Assembly: GCF_001894745.1 (NCBI RefSeq)
Contig: NZ_BBYF01000002.1
Span: forward strand, 372,001-436,000
DNA length: 64,000 nt
From: Paenibacillus sp. NAIST15-1
GTDB lineage: Bacteria > Bacillota > Bacilli > Paenibacillales > Paenibacillaceae
Direction of reading: 5' to 3'
The notes under the pieces are model-generated. The model was not told the origin of the DNA. It saw nothing but the letters and a program-made list of their open reading frames with translations, and did not search any database. This document shows, piece by piece, positions 47,021 through 57,350 of the stretch. How positions within the stretch are numbered: position 1 is the stretch's first letter; each line of letters begins with the position of its first letter. A program made the position numbers and the translations under genes.

Positions 47021-47905
47021 ATGATTAAGACCTTTCAACCTTTGTCTCAAATGCTGCTATCGGTGTTCCATCTCATCCACGCGTTGGATATGAGATGGGA
47101 TCAGAAAAGTAAAGAATTGCATGTTATACAAATTTTGTCAATGGTAGATACGCTGCGTGAGCTTCACCTGTGTACGTATCGAAGGGTGCAGGTATATAAG
47201 CAGACGGTAATCGATACACATTCTGAACAATTGGAAGAGGATCAGATCAAGGAAGTGCTCGACTCCGTGCATCGCACACAATTTCTGCTCGGTAGATGGA
47301 TGCTAACGAATCGCTTACTTGTCGAGCAGCTACAAGAGCACTTACGGTATCTGGAAGACTACTATAAATCTTTCAATCAAGCTTATAAACAAGCAAAGCC
47401 GGAACAGATAACGAAGGAAGTGAAGGAAGTCGTTCAACCGATTCAAACTGTGAATCAGGTGTCGAAGGAAGTCGTTCAACCGATTCAAACTGTGAATCAG
47501 GTGCCGAAGGAAGTCGTTCAACCGATTCAAACTGTGAATCAGGTGTCGAAGGAAGTCGTTCAACCGATTCAAACTGTGAATCAGGTGTCGAAGGAAGTCG
47601 TTCAACCGATTCAAACTGTGAATCAGGTGTCGAAGGAAGTCGTTCAACCGATTCAAACTGTGAATCAGGTGTCGAGTGCGTTAGATGCCGTCAAGGTTGG
47701 CGGTGCTGTGAAAAAGAGACGTCCATCAAGTCCTCCGTTTATGTCCAAAGATGTGCGTAAGCCTCGGCCTCAGACGAAACCAGTAAAAGTAAAGCTGCCA
47801 GTGGCGCCGCTCATTGTTACCCATCATCAGGTGGACGGGGACATGATGTCGAATCAAAACAAGATTGTATCAAAAATAGGAAGCAGAATTTACTATAGAA
47901 AATAA
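47021..47905 (+). CDS. Helical protein with 14-residue repeats and a basic C-terminus
   Basis: 294 residues from ATG 47021 (GAGGT five nt upstream; an ATG directly before it at 47018 is too close). The N-terminal 130 residues are helical and faintly like the preface proteins (VHRTQFLLGRWMLTNRLLVEQL). Six tandem copies of KEVVQPIQTVNQVS follow. The C-terminus is basic and proline-rich (KKRRPSSPPF, RKPRPQTKPVKVKLP). No known domain. Position and composition suggest a structural spore-surface or coat protein. Confidence 0.75.
   Translation: MIKTFQPLSQMLLSVFHLIHALDMRWDQKSKELHVIQILSMVDTLRELHLCTYRRVQVYKQTVIDTHSEQLEEDQIKEVLDSVHRTQFLLGRWMLTNRLLVEQLQEHLRYLEDYYKSFNQAYKQAKPEQITKEVKEVVQPIQTVNQVSKEVVQPIQTVNQVPKEVVQPIQTVNQVSKEVVQPIQTVNQVSKEVVQPIQTVNQVSKEVVQPIQTVNQVSSALDAVKVGGAVKKRRPSSPPFMSKDVRKPRPQTKPVKVKLPVAPLIVTHHQVDGDMMSNQNKIVSKIGSRIYYRK
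47423..47674 (+). repeat. 42-bp tandem repeat, six copies
   Basis: Six in-frame 42-bp units encode the 14-residue repeat of the gene above. They are almost identical at DNA level; one Ser codon (TCG) is changed to CCG in unit 2. Such identity points to recent expansion by slippage or recombination. Confidence 0.95.
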
Positions 47906-47949
47906 ACGCAACTTACCTCATCACAATGATGTGGAAAGGAGATTGCTTG

Positions 47950-48930
47950 ATGGCAAAATTGAATCTCATTCGAATTGCGGGCTCCAGTTATTGTGCATCT
48001 GGACGCTGGGCCGTTGGCGTATACATGGATCCAAAGACCAAGTGTGCGTTACTCATTGATAGCGGTGCGAGTACAAGCGTGGCAAGAGAAGTTGATCATG
48101 CTGTCAAAGAGTATGGCGGCAAAATAACGACAATTATTACAACGCATGGGCATGAAGTGCAGTGTAGGGGAATCCATTATTTCAAGGATCAATATCCGAA
48201 CATCAAGATATACAGCACGCATCAAACAGGGATGTACATGCAGCATATGCTCGACGAATCAGATGCTTCTCGTGGAGGCGACAGCATTAAGAGTGAGGAT
48301 CATGAGCGCAATCATTTGATCACTGACTATATTCCATATGAGGAGGGATCTTTCCAAGTAGGTGCCATCCAGCTGCAAATTGTTACACTGCCAGGACATT
48401 GTGCAGGCATGATTGGAGTGATTACACCGGATGATGTTGTATACTGCAGTGATTCATTGTTCGGGTATCATACTTTATCGAAGCAGAAGCTTCTTTACTA
48501 TACAAATATTGCAGATGCCAAGACATCCATTCGCAAGTTGTTATCGTTAAGTTCCGAAGCGTATGTGCTGTATCATGGCGGATGCATCCGGAAATCGAAA
48601 ATAATGGATTTGGCGAACCAGCATTTGTCGCGAATAAATGAGTTATCGAATGTTATCTATCAGATCATTCAAGACAGGCCGATAACCTTGGAATCCATTA
48701 TAGAAAAGGTTATGAGACGATATGGGATTGAGCAGACTATGCAGCAATATGAGATTACAAGCGAGATTACGCGTGCACATGTGACTGAGCTTCGTCGTAC
48801 GGGTCAGATCTTGCCGAATTTGTTCGAAGGATACCTGTATTTCAAGGGGAGTACTCAGGAGACTATTCCAGACACCGATGATCAAGAGGAACATATAATA
48901 GAGAGTAATGCTAACTATGTTTCGAGCTAG
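47950..48930 (+). CDS. Metallo-beta-lactamase-fold protein with degenerate metal motif
   Basis: 326 residues from ATG 47950 (AAAGGAG 8 nt upstream). The fold is recognisable: LLIDSGAST, IITTHGHEVQ, LPGHCAGMIGV, VVYCSDSLFG and LYHGGCIRK. The canonical H-x-H-x-D-H is here H-G-H-E-V-Q, so the Asp and the last His that build the second metal site are gone. The other metal-ligand positions remain. The C-terminal 85 residues look like the winged helix common in such proteins. A one-metal enzyme or a pseudo-enzyme with a binding role is possible. It is in a tight run with spore-surface candidates. Confidence 0.82.
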   Translation: MAKLNLIRIAGSSYCASGRWAVGVYMDPKTKCALLIDSGASTSVAREVDHAVKEYGGKITTIITTHGHEVQCRGIHYFKDQYPNIKIYSTHQTGMYMQHMLDESDASRGGDSIKSEDHERNHLITDYIPYEEGSFQVGAIQLQIVTLPGHCAGMIGVITPDDVVYCSDSLFGYHTLSKQKLLYYTNIADAKTSIRKLLSLSSEAYVLYHGGCIRKSKIMDLANQHLSRINELSNVIYQIIQDRPITLESIIEKVMRRYGIEQTMQQYEITSEITRAHVTELRRTGQILPNLFEGYLYFKGSTQETIPDTDDQEEHIIESNANYVSS

Positions 48931-48954
48931 TCTTAATGGCTCTAAAGGAGGAGC

Positions 48955-50094
48955 ATGTCATTGGATACTCACGAGCATTTAGAGGATGACCATGCATCAG
49001 ACATTTCCTCAATACTACTGAAAGATGCTGCGGCGTTCATGGAGAATGGCGAGTGGAAGCGAGCTGTTATTATTTATGAACTATTGTTGGACAAAGGGGA
49101 CGTCGATGCGAAAACAGCTATTTCCGTGTGCGGGCTCCTAGCAAACGGCTACAAGGAATTGGGTATGGATGCCAAAGTGATTAGAACGATTCTGAGGACA
49201 CTGCAATATGAGCCTCCGAGCGCTGATAGTTGCTGCCGCATTGGATATCAATATTTCATACAAGAGAAATGGTCAGAAGCAGCTAGCTGGTATGGATTAG
49301 CATTACAGATGCCGTTCTCATCCGCTCAAGCGGATGCAATTGCGAATCATACATGGCTGCCTCACCTGCAATTATGTGTATGCTATGACAAGCTGGGTGA
49401 TCTCAAGCGAGCCTACCACCATCATCAACAGGCTGCGTTATATGCATCTGATCACCCCAGTGTCATTACTAATGAAGTGTATTTTGGCCCCTATTTTGAG
49501 ATGCTGGACAAGAGCGGATCTCAGAATTGTGGGCTATCTCTGCTTATTCCGTCAGTTCCGGAGCGATTCACCTTTTTATCTTCATTATTAGCTGACCTTC
49601 ATCAACAAGCGTTTGGTAAACCTGTGGAAATACTAGTCCTCATTGACAATAAAAAAAGAACAATTGGCGATAAACGAAACCAATTGCTCAAACAGGCTCA
49701 AGGACGGTTTGTTGCCTTTATTGATGACGATGATCAAATCAGTCCTCATTATGTGGATGCTTTGCTGGAGGCGATCGAGAAAGAACCTCGTGCCGATTGT
49801 ATTGTGTTCGACGTACAGGTGAAGCTGAACGGCATTTCCGATAAACTGTGCAAATACGGTGTTGAATATCAGCATGGGCAAGACACGCAGTATTATTATC
49901 GCAAACCAAATCATCTCATGTGTTATGCCAAACGAATTGCACTTGTACATCAGTTCCAAGATATTAGCTATGGGGAAGATGATGAATGGGGCGGCAGATG
50001 CGCTGCTGATATTCAGCTTCAACATCGAATTCCGGAAGTACTATACACGTATGATTGGATGCCTAAGCCTTGGGACTGGTACCACAAACAGTAG
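48955..50094 (+). CDS. TPR protein with C-terminal GT-A glycosyltransferase domain
   Basis: 379 residues. The N-terminal 180 residues are TPR helices. Residues around HTWLPHLQLCVCYDKLGDLKRA closely match WTWVPHLQLCVCHDRLGD at the end of the tandem GT at 40.7 kb. A different GT-A domain follows: LSLLIPSVPERFTFL, EILVLIDNKKRTIGDKRNQLL, FVAFIDDDDQISPHYVD and YGEDDEWGGRCA. The module order is reversed relative to the other GT genes. AAAGGAGG is only 3 nt from ATG 48955 and 9 nt from an in-frame TTG at 48961, so TTG could be the true start. Confidence 0.85.
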   Translation: MSLDTHEHLEDDHASDISSILLKDAAAFMENGEWKRAVIIYELLLDKGDVDAKTAISVCGLLANGYKELGMDAKVIRTILRTLQYEPPSADSCCRIGYQYFIQEKWSEAASWYGLALQMPFSSAQADAIANHTWLPHLQLCVCYDKLGDLKRAYHHHQQAALYASDHPSVITNEVYFGPYFEMLDKSGSQNCGLSLLIPSVPERFTFLSSLLADLHQQAFGKPVEILVLIDNKKRTIGDKRNQLLKQAQGRFVAFIDDDDQISPHYVDALLEAIEKEPRADCIVFDVQVKLNGISDKLCKYGVEYQHGQDTQYYYRKPNHLMCYAKRIALVHQFQDISYGEDDEWGGRCAADIQLQHRIPEVLYTYDWMPKPWDWYHKQ

Positions 50095-50111
50095 GAAACT
50101 TGGCTGTGAGT

Positions 50112-50786
50112 CTATTGATTAGGGTGTGCATACATTTGTTGAAGTTGATGCGAAATGAGAGGATGTATTTCTGAGTAAGCGGCATCTCCTTTAGGGAACA
50201 ACACGCCCAATCCGCTGGAATGCTCAAATTGGAAAGAAGGGTGCTGAGTGATTAATTCGTCCCATAGTTGCCACACGCCAAATCCATAAAGTCGGACGGA
50301 GATATCATGGAACAATACGATTCCGTTATCAGCTAGCTTAGGCAGCCAAGTATGGTAGTCATGGTGTACAGCCTCATACTCATGGAATCCGTCAATATGA
50401 AGAAGATGAATGGAGCCATCCTCGAAGTGCTGAAGCGCATCATCGAATGTGGACTGTAATAACGTGGCAACATTCGGATATAAGGATGCTGCAATCTGTC
50501 CCACTTCTTGATACACGTCCTCATTATAGGCACCAGAATGGGAGTCGCCTACCCATGTGTCCACTGCATAGCACTTCGCAGACAAATCATTGTCCCTAAC
50601 AGCTTCGCAGAAGCTGAAGAAGGAAGCTCCCCAATGCGTGCCAAGCTCAACGATTAATTGAGGCTTCGCAAATGATACCAGATCATATGCGAATTCACGA
50701 TGACCTGTCCAAGCGGAATAGGTTAGCACATGTGGTGCAACATGATCATACTCGAAGCTTTTACGATGGAATTTCCATTCAGTCAC
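50112..50786 (-). CDS. Class I SAM methyltransferase (Methyltransf_24 type)
   Basis: 224 residues from a GTG start with GAAGG upstream. Motif I is IVELGTHWGASFFSFCEA, then CYAVDTWVGDS, and the acceptor region IHLLHIDGFHEYEAVHHDYH with VLFHDISV. Methyltransferases of this type often accompany glycan clusters and O-methylate sugars; methylated sugars such as rhamnose and anthrose occur in Bacillus spore glycoproteins. It is on the minus strand between two GT-type genes. The sugar substrate is inferred from context only. Confidence 0.85.
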   Translation of the reverse strand: MTEWKFHRKSFEYDHVAPHVLTYSAWTGHREFAYDLVSFAKPQLIVELGTHWGASFFSFCEAVRDNDLSAKCYAVDTWVGDSHSGAYNEDVYQEVGQIAASLYPNVATLLQSTFDDALQHFEDGSIHLLHIDGFHEYEAVHHDYHTWLPKLADNGIVLFHDISVRLYGFGVWQLWDELITQHPSFQFEHSSGLGVLFPKGDAAYSEIHPLISHQLQQMYAHPNQ

Positions 50787-50839
50787 AAGGATACCTTCTT
50801 TCTATACTTGAATATTTTCGAAATGCATGGAGGCTATGG

Positions 50840-51550
50840 ATGGATATGAAGCATCAAGTTACCTTCGAAACGAAATGTTACGAAAAGGATTGGAAGGCCC
50901 TGCTCACGACGGATCGATTGCAAAGGGCAGTGGCACTAAATGAGTACTCCTTCTCTGAAGTGATTCTCTATATTAATAATGTAAATGATGTCGAAGAAGT
51001 TTCCTTCTATGCACAGAAATTAGTGGATTCAGGAGTAATCACCGAATATGCAGTTGTTGAACATTGGGCCGACGAGGCACTGCAGTATTTCCAGATTGAG
51101 AAGGAATCTTTTGCGGGAGGCTACTATTATTCTATTTCGGAGCTGGTAAGTATATACCGATGCCATACGCCTTATTTGCTCCATTTCTCCGGGGACTCCA
51201 TACTAGAATCCTCCTTCTCTTGGATTGATGAGGCTATCAACCGCATGGAGTCCGATCGGAGTATCAAGGTAGCTAATCCGGTATGGAATGGTAGATATGA
51301 TGAAGCGAGGTTCGAAGCAGAGAGCGAAGAAGAGTTCTTCTATATCGGATATGGATTCTCAGATCAATGTTATCTAGTAAATGCACAAGATTTCAAGTTT
51401 GCGTCTTATCATGAGATACATCCTGCGTCGCAGCGATATCCGGTATATGGTGGAGAACTATTTGAAAAACGAATTGATGCATGGATGCGCAATAAAGGCT
51501 TCAAGAGATTGACTTATAAATATGGAAGTTATGTTCACCCAAGATATTAA
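50840..51550 (+). CDS. Putative GT-A-like protein
   Basis: 236 residues from ATG 50840, chosen for GGAGG six nt upstream; the frame is open further back only antisense to the methyltransferase. SEVILYINNVNDVEEVSFYAQ, then TPYLLHFSGDSILESS (possible DxD-like site), then IKVANPVWNGRYDEA and YIGYGFSDQCYLVNA resemble a nucleotide-sugar transferase core, but the classical DxD is not clear. It directly precedes the collagen/BclB gene on the same strand, so it may modify that product. Confidence 0.65.
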   Translation: MDMKHQVTFETKCYEKDWKALLTTDRLQRAVALNEYSFSEVILYINNVNDVEEVSFYAQKLVDSGVITEYAVVEHWADEALQYFQIEKESFAGGYYYSISELVSIYRCHTPYLLHFSGDSILESSFSWIDEAINRMESDRSIKVANPVWNGRYDEARFEAESEEEFFYIGYGFSDQCYLVNAQDFKFASYHEIHPASQRYPVYGGELFEKRIDAWMRNKGFKRLTYKYGSYVHPRY

Positions 51551-51658
51551 GGATGGAATCATCGTTGAAATAGGTATTTGGTTACAGATGTGACGAGAAC
51601 CCCTTATCCTGTAATCACATATATGTATATGGTATCCAGAGTTTACATTATAGGATAG

Positions 51659-53800
<2,142 letters not shown>

Positions 53801-53840
53801 CTGAGAGTCGAATATCCTTCCTGCTCTTTAGTTTGATAAG

Positions 53841-53896
53841 AAAAAAAGGCAGCCGCTTGGGCCAACGATGCATCATCGTATGACTCACGGGCTGCC
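53841..53896 (-). terminator. Terminator of the DUF2653-like gene
   Basis: On the minus strand GGCAGCC pairs with GGCTGCC over a structured loop that holds CGATG-CAT-CATCG, followed by T7. Confidence 0.8.
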
Positions 53897-53921
53897 GCTC
53901 TATTTATAGCCGCGTCTTATA

Positions 53922-54212
53922 TTATAGGTTTGTATCGATATCTGCCCACATTTCCTCATCAACGTCAAGCTTAATCTGATGACGGAATACACGTTGTCCG
54001 TATTCCTTGCTCATGTACTGTTCAATGGCTTCCAGCAGATTGGACTCAATCAAGTATTGGGAGCGATCATGCACCCATACTTCTGCTGTGAATCCATGCT
54101 CTTCATCCCAGCACAGCTCAACATTTACATCTTCGGGTCGAACCTGCTTGCGCATCGCCATGTGAAGGCATACAGCATTAATGAGTTCGTCCATAGAGAG
54201 ACGAAATTGCAT
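53922..54212 (-). CDS. DUF2653 (YxcD-like) small protein
   Basis: 96 residues: MQFRLSMDELINAVCLHMA, then VELCWDEEHGFTAEVWV and LLEAIEQYMSKEYGQRVF. The length and pattern match the Bacillus YxcD family, whose function is unknown. The start at 54212 overlaps the upstream stop (TAATG), with GGTGG 6 nt before it; an upstream GTG (54221) is less well placed. Coupled with the upstream membrane-protein gene. Confidence 0.8.
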   Translation of the reverse strand: MQFRLSMDELINAVCLHMAMRKQVRPEDVNVELCWDEEHGFTAEVWVHDRSQYLIESNLLEAIEQYMSKEYGQRVFRHQIKLDVDEEMWADIDTNL

Positions 54213-54655
54213 TAATTCCACCGCCCAGGACCTGGTGTAGATGGGTTGCGTTTATTTCTGAACCTCTTCACTACCATCATAACAAGGCTGATGAGAAGGA
54301 ATATTGCCATTACGTTGATCATAAGCCCAAGGATGTCTCCCAGGAATCCAAGATTGCCGAACATGCTGCCGAACAACATTCCAGCTAATCCACCAATCAT
54401 TAAGCCTTTCATTAGGCCGCCGCCACTGAAAAATCCACGTTGCTGTGTCGGTGCTGTGCTTGATGTATTGCTCTTATTGGTGTTGTCGGTACGATTCACC
54501 TGATTCGTAGACTTGTTTGGAGCTGGCTTGTACTTCTGAACTCCTGAGCGGAATGAACCTCCGCGCTTGGCATCAGCCACGTCTATCACCGTCGGTGTTG
54601 TTACCGCGAAGATAAGGAAGAATGCCATAACGACCATGATCCATTTATTACGCAT
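54212..54655 (-). CDS. Secreted or membrane protein, Tim44-like region
   Basis: 147 residues from ATG 54655 (GGGAGG 6 nt upstream). A signal peptide (WIMVVMAFFLIFAVTTP) is followed by a basic, Asn/Thr-rich stretch, a Gly-rich hydrophobic segment (LMKGLMIGGLAGMLFGSMFG) and a second membrane helix (MINVMAIFLLISLVMMVV). This is the plan of short Tim44-like proteins in Bacillales. Function unknown. It is translationally coupled with the DUF2653-like gene. Confidence 0.78.
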   Translation of the reverse strand: MRNKWIMVVMAFFLIFAVTTPTVIDVADAKRGGSFRSGVQKYKPAPNKSTNQVNRTDNTNKSNTSSTAPTQQRGFFSGGGLMKGLMIGGLAGMLFGSMFGNLGFLGDILGLMINVMAIFLLISLVMMVVKRFRNKRNPSTPGPGRWN

Positions 54656-54803
54656 GAATTGCCTCCCTATTGATGTAATATTTGTTGACAAGTAATAATA
54701 CGTGTTCGAGTAAAAAGAGGTTTCAAATAAATATTGAAATTGATACAATAAACGAAATTAAGTTCATTGCAACGAGAACTGTTTTTATAGTAGGAGGAAC
54801 ACG

Positions 54804-55364
54804 ATGCGATATCCAAAAGCGTATATTGAATATTTGGCACATTTCCATGGGCCAAGAGACTGGTTCGAATGTCATGAAATTATGGAAGAGTATTGGAAGG
54901 AAGAGCCCTCTGCGGAACGGAAACGTCAGTGGCTTGCACTTGTACAAATTGCTGTAGGCCTCTATCACGAGCGCCGAGGTAATGTGGCAGGGACATTGAA
55001 AATGTTATCAAGTGCACTTGGACATGCGGAAGCGATCGACTGGGGGGCGCTTGGAATTAATGGTGAGACCCTGAAGCATGAATTGAAGGAACGGGTAGCA
55101 TTACTCACAGATGAGAACAAGATGACAAACGCAGCTTCCACATACTCGGAGTGGAACTTTCCAATAGAAGATCAATATCTGCTTGAATTATGTATCCAAT
55201 CTTGTGCGGATAAGGGATGGACTTGGTGTATGAATGGCAGTCAATCAATTGCAGCGGTTAGAGACAAGCACCTGCTGCGCGATCGGACAGACGTCATCGA
55301 AGCGAGGCAGCAAGCATTCAAGGCTAGAACCACCAATAGAAAGTCGACACGATCAGGAAAATAA
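54804..55364 (+). CDS. DUF309 family protein
   Basis: 186 residues. The N-terminal 60 residues carry the family hallmark WFECHEIMEEYWKEE and ALVQIAVGLYHERRGN. DUF309 proteins are small helical proteins with conserved His/Glu; their role is not established. The second half has an unusual Trp/Cys pattern (IQSCADKGWTWCMNGS) outside the family core. AGGAGG precedes the ATG. Confidence 0.85.
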   Translation: MRYPKAYIEYLAHFHGPRDWFECHEIMEEYWKEEPSAERKRQWLALVQIAVGLYHERRGNVAGTLKMLSSALGHAEAIDWGALGINGETLKHELKERVALLTDENKMTNAASTYSEWNFPIEDQYLLELCIQSCADKGWTWCMNGSQSIAAVRDKHLLRDRTDVIEARQQAFKARTTNRKSTRSGK

Positions 55365-55408
55365 GGATCCCGTCTGTAGATACCAAGATACGGACGGGAA
55401 CCAGATGT

Positions 55409-55951
55409 TTATGAATCAGAATCCTCTTGTTCTAACATTTGAACAACCCAGCGGCACCATTCAATTTGGGCGGCAGCAAGAGAAATTGCACGATGAAGCA
55501 GGATATAGTCGCCGAAATGCTTGGATCGAATATGGCGATCTTCCTCAGAGATGCGATCAAGCAATTTCTCAAAATAAGCCGTTTTGGTCTCTAGTTGTTT
55601 CATTCGGGTTAGGAATAATGGAATCGTGATTTCTTTCTCGGTCATCCAAATGCACTTTGTTTTTAAGCTGAGCTCATCACGTGTCATTTGCTCCGCAGGA
55701 GGTTCGCCCAGCCAATCCAATACAACAGACTTCCCTTGTTCAGTAATGGAGTAGACCTTCTTGTCGGGTTTGTCCCGCTGTTCAATTCGCACAAATTGAA
55801 CCAAGCCCTCTCGTTCGAGCTTTGCCAATAACGGATAGATCTGGCTGTGCTTCGCTGGCCAAAACGGCTGGATACGGAGCATAAGATCATAACCAGAACA
55901 GGAATCGCTAGCTAGAAGGCCTAGCAATCCGTATGACAATGTATTCAGCAA
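55409..55951 (-). CDS. PadR-family transcriptional regulator
   Basis: 180 residues. The N-terminal winged helix (TLSYGLLGLLASDSCSGYDL, then HSQIYPLLAKLEREGLV and the wing KPDKKVYSITEQGK) is typical of PadR. The C-terminal half is the helical dimerisation arm. GTG 55960 sits inside the AGGAGG, so the TTG at 55951 (8 nt away) is the better start. An ATGT-N8-ACAT operator lies in its own promoter. The divergent CobW gene may also be a target. Confidence 0.9.
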   Translation of the reverse strand: MLNTLSYGLLGLLASDSCSGYDLMLRIQPFWPAKHSQIYPLLAKLEREGLVQFVRIEQRDKPDKKVYSITEQGKSVVLDWLGEPPAEQMTRDELSLKTKCIWMTEKEITIPLFLTRMKQLETKTAYFEKLLDRISEEDRHIRSKHFGDYILLHRAISLAAAQIEWCRWVVQMLEQEDSDS

Positions 55952-56046
55952 CCCTAACACCTCCTCTTTCTTTCAATGTACCCCTTCTGTCGTTTCTACT
56001 TCATTCAACTTGTAACCATAGCAAGAATGCAAATGATACAATCCCC

Positions 56047-56075
56047 ATTATATGTAAGAATATACATAATATCAA
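56047..56075 (-). promoter_or_regulatory. padR promoter with embedded PadR operator
   Basis: On the minus strand TTGATA (56075-56070), 17 nt, TATAAT (56052-56047). The palindrome TATGTA-AGAATA-TACATA (56051-56068) fills the spacer; it contains ATGT-N8-ACAT, the PadR-family consensus. This predicts autorepression. Confidence 0.75.
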
Positions 56076-56189
56076 GTGTGTTTTGAAAGATCTCAGCAGT
56101 TATTATTTCCATCATATCGGATGTGGATAGATCCCGTAAGTGGCATGGTTGCTTCGCATAGAGCATGAGGGTATGATGAGAGAGCAAGC

Positions 56190-57299
56190 ATGATTAGGGA
56201 AACGGGGTTATTGTCAATGCGAACATCACAACAAAAGCAAAATCGAGACCGGGCTATACCGGTTATTATATTATCTGGCTTTTTAGGTACGGGTAAGACG
56301 ACATTGTTGAAGCAGTGGCTGCAGTGGAGCACGGAAGAGAATCTAACACCTGCTGTCATTATGAATGAAGTTGGTGAAGTGAATTTGGACGGTCAGCAGT
56401 TGCCGCCTGAAGTGGCGATGAAGGAAATGCTCGGTGGCTGCATATGCTGTTCGTTCCGCGGCGACTTCAGCACCAAGCTGTATGAGCTTGTACAGGAAGA
56501 ACAGCCGGATGTCATCTATGTAGAATGTACGGGAATAGCAGAGCCGATGGAACTGGTCGAGTCTATTACCGAGGTTTCTCTGTATTCAGATATTGTGTTG
56601 ACTAACATCGTCACGGTTGTCGATGCCAAACATCTGGGAGACCTGCTAGATGATGAGACTGCCATCCAGAAAGCGAACCGCAAGATGATGCGATTGCTGG
56701 AAGAACAGGTACGAGCAGCAAACATAATCCTATTAAATAAATCTGATTTGGCAACAGCTGAACACCTCGATAAAGTACAGCAGCATGTGAAGCAATGGAA
56801 TGCACACGCTAGCCTTGTCATTACTGATCATGCCGTCGTCGAACGAGAGCTGTGGATTCAGAGCTGTGAACATGCGGGAGGATCGTTATTGCTTGTTGAA
56901 GATGATGTACAATCCAGCGAAAATACGAATAATACACATGCGCAGCATGGTCGTGATCATCTCCATGTGGAGCATGCGAAGAAGGATTCACACCATCATT
57001 CTCATTCACATGCTCATGATTTCGTCACAGCGTGGACGCATCCATTGTCTGAGCCGATGGACAGTGAGCGATTTGAAAATTGGCTGTCCACGCTGCCTTC
57101 AAATGTGTATCGTGCTAAAGGGATTGTAAGCTTTACTGATGCGACGAAGCGTTATATGTTCCAATTTGCATATCGTCAATCTGAATTTATTCCGATAGCG
57201 CCTCAAGGCGAGGTGAAGGATGTGCTTGTCGTTATCGGTGAGCATTTGGATACGGGAATGCTTCAGCGAACTTTTGAAGCGGCCGTTTACAAGGCTTAG
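56190..57299 (+). CDS. CobW/COG0523 GTPase, probable zinc metallochaperone
   Basis: 369 residues. G3E GTPase with Walker A GFLGTGKTT, the metal-binding CxCC in GGCICCSFRG, ECTGIAEP and NKSDL. A histidine-rich stretch (HHHSHSHAH, about 270-278) adds metal binding, and the C-terminal CobW domain has YRAKGIVSF. Such proteins deliver zinc (or cobalt) to client enzymes, often under zinc limitation. No clear Zur box was found upstream. The exact start is uncertain: ATG 56190, TTG 56211 or ATG 56217 are possible, and none has a strong ribosome binding site. Confidence 0.88.
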   Translation: MIRETGLLSMRTSQQKQNRDRAIPVIILSGFLGTGKTTLLKQWLQWSTEENLTPAVIMNEVGEVNLDGQQLPPEVAMKEMLGGCICCSFRGDFSTKLYELVQEEQPDVIYVECTGIAEPMELVESITEVSLYSDIVLTNIVTVVDAKHLGDLLDDETAIQKANRKMMRLLEEQVRAANIILLNKSDLATAEHLDKVQQHVKQWNAHASLVITDHAVVERELWIQSCEHAGGSLLLVEDDVQSSENTNNTHAQHGRDHLHVEHAKKDSHHHSHSHAHDFVTAWTHPLSEPMDSERFENWLSTLPSNVYRAKGIVSFTDATKRYMFQFAYRQSEFIPIAPQGEVKDVLVVIGEHLDTGMLQRTFEAAVYKA

Positions 57300-57350
57300 G
57301 TGTTTGTTGTTGAGTAGATGATTACATCTTAACATGGAGATCGTACAGGG

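Noticed and set aside
47342-47656. Repetitive open frame antisense to the 42-bp repeats
   Set aside because: Mirror of the tandem repeat with no ribosome binding site.
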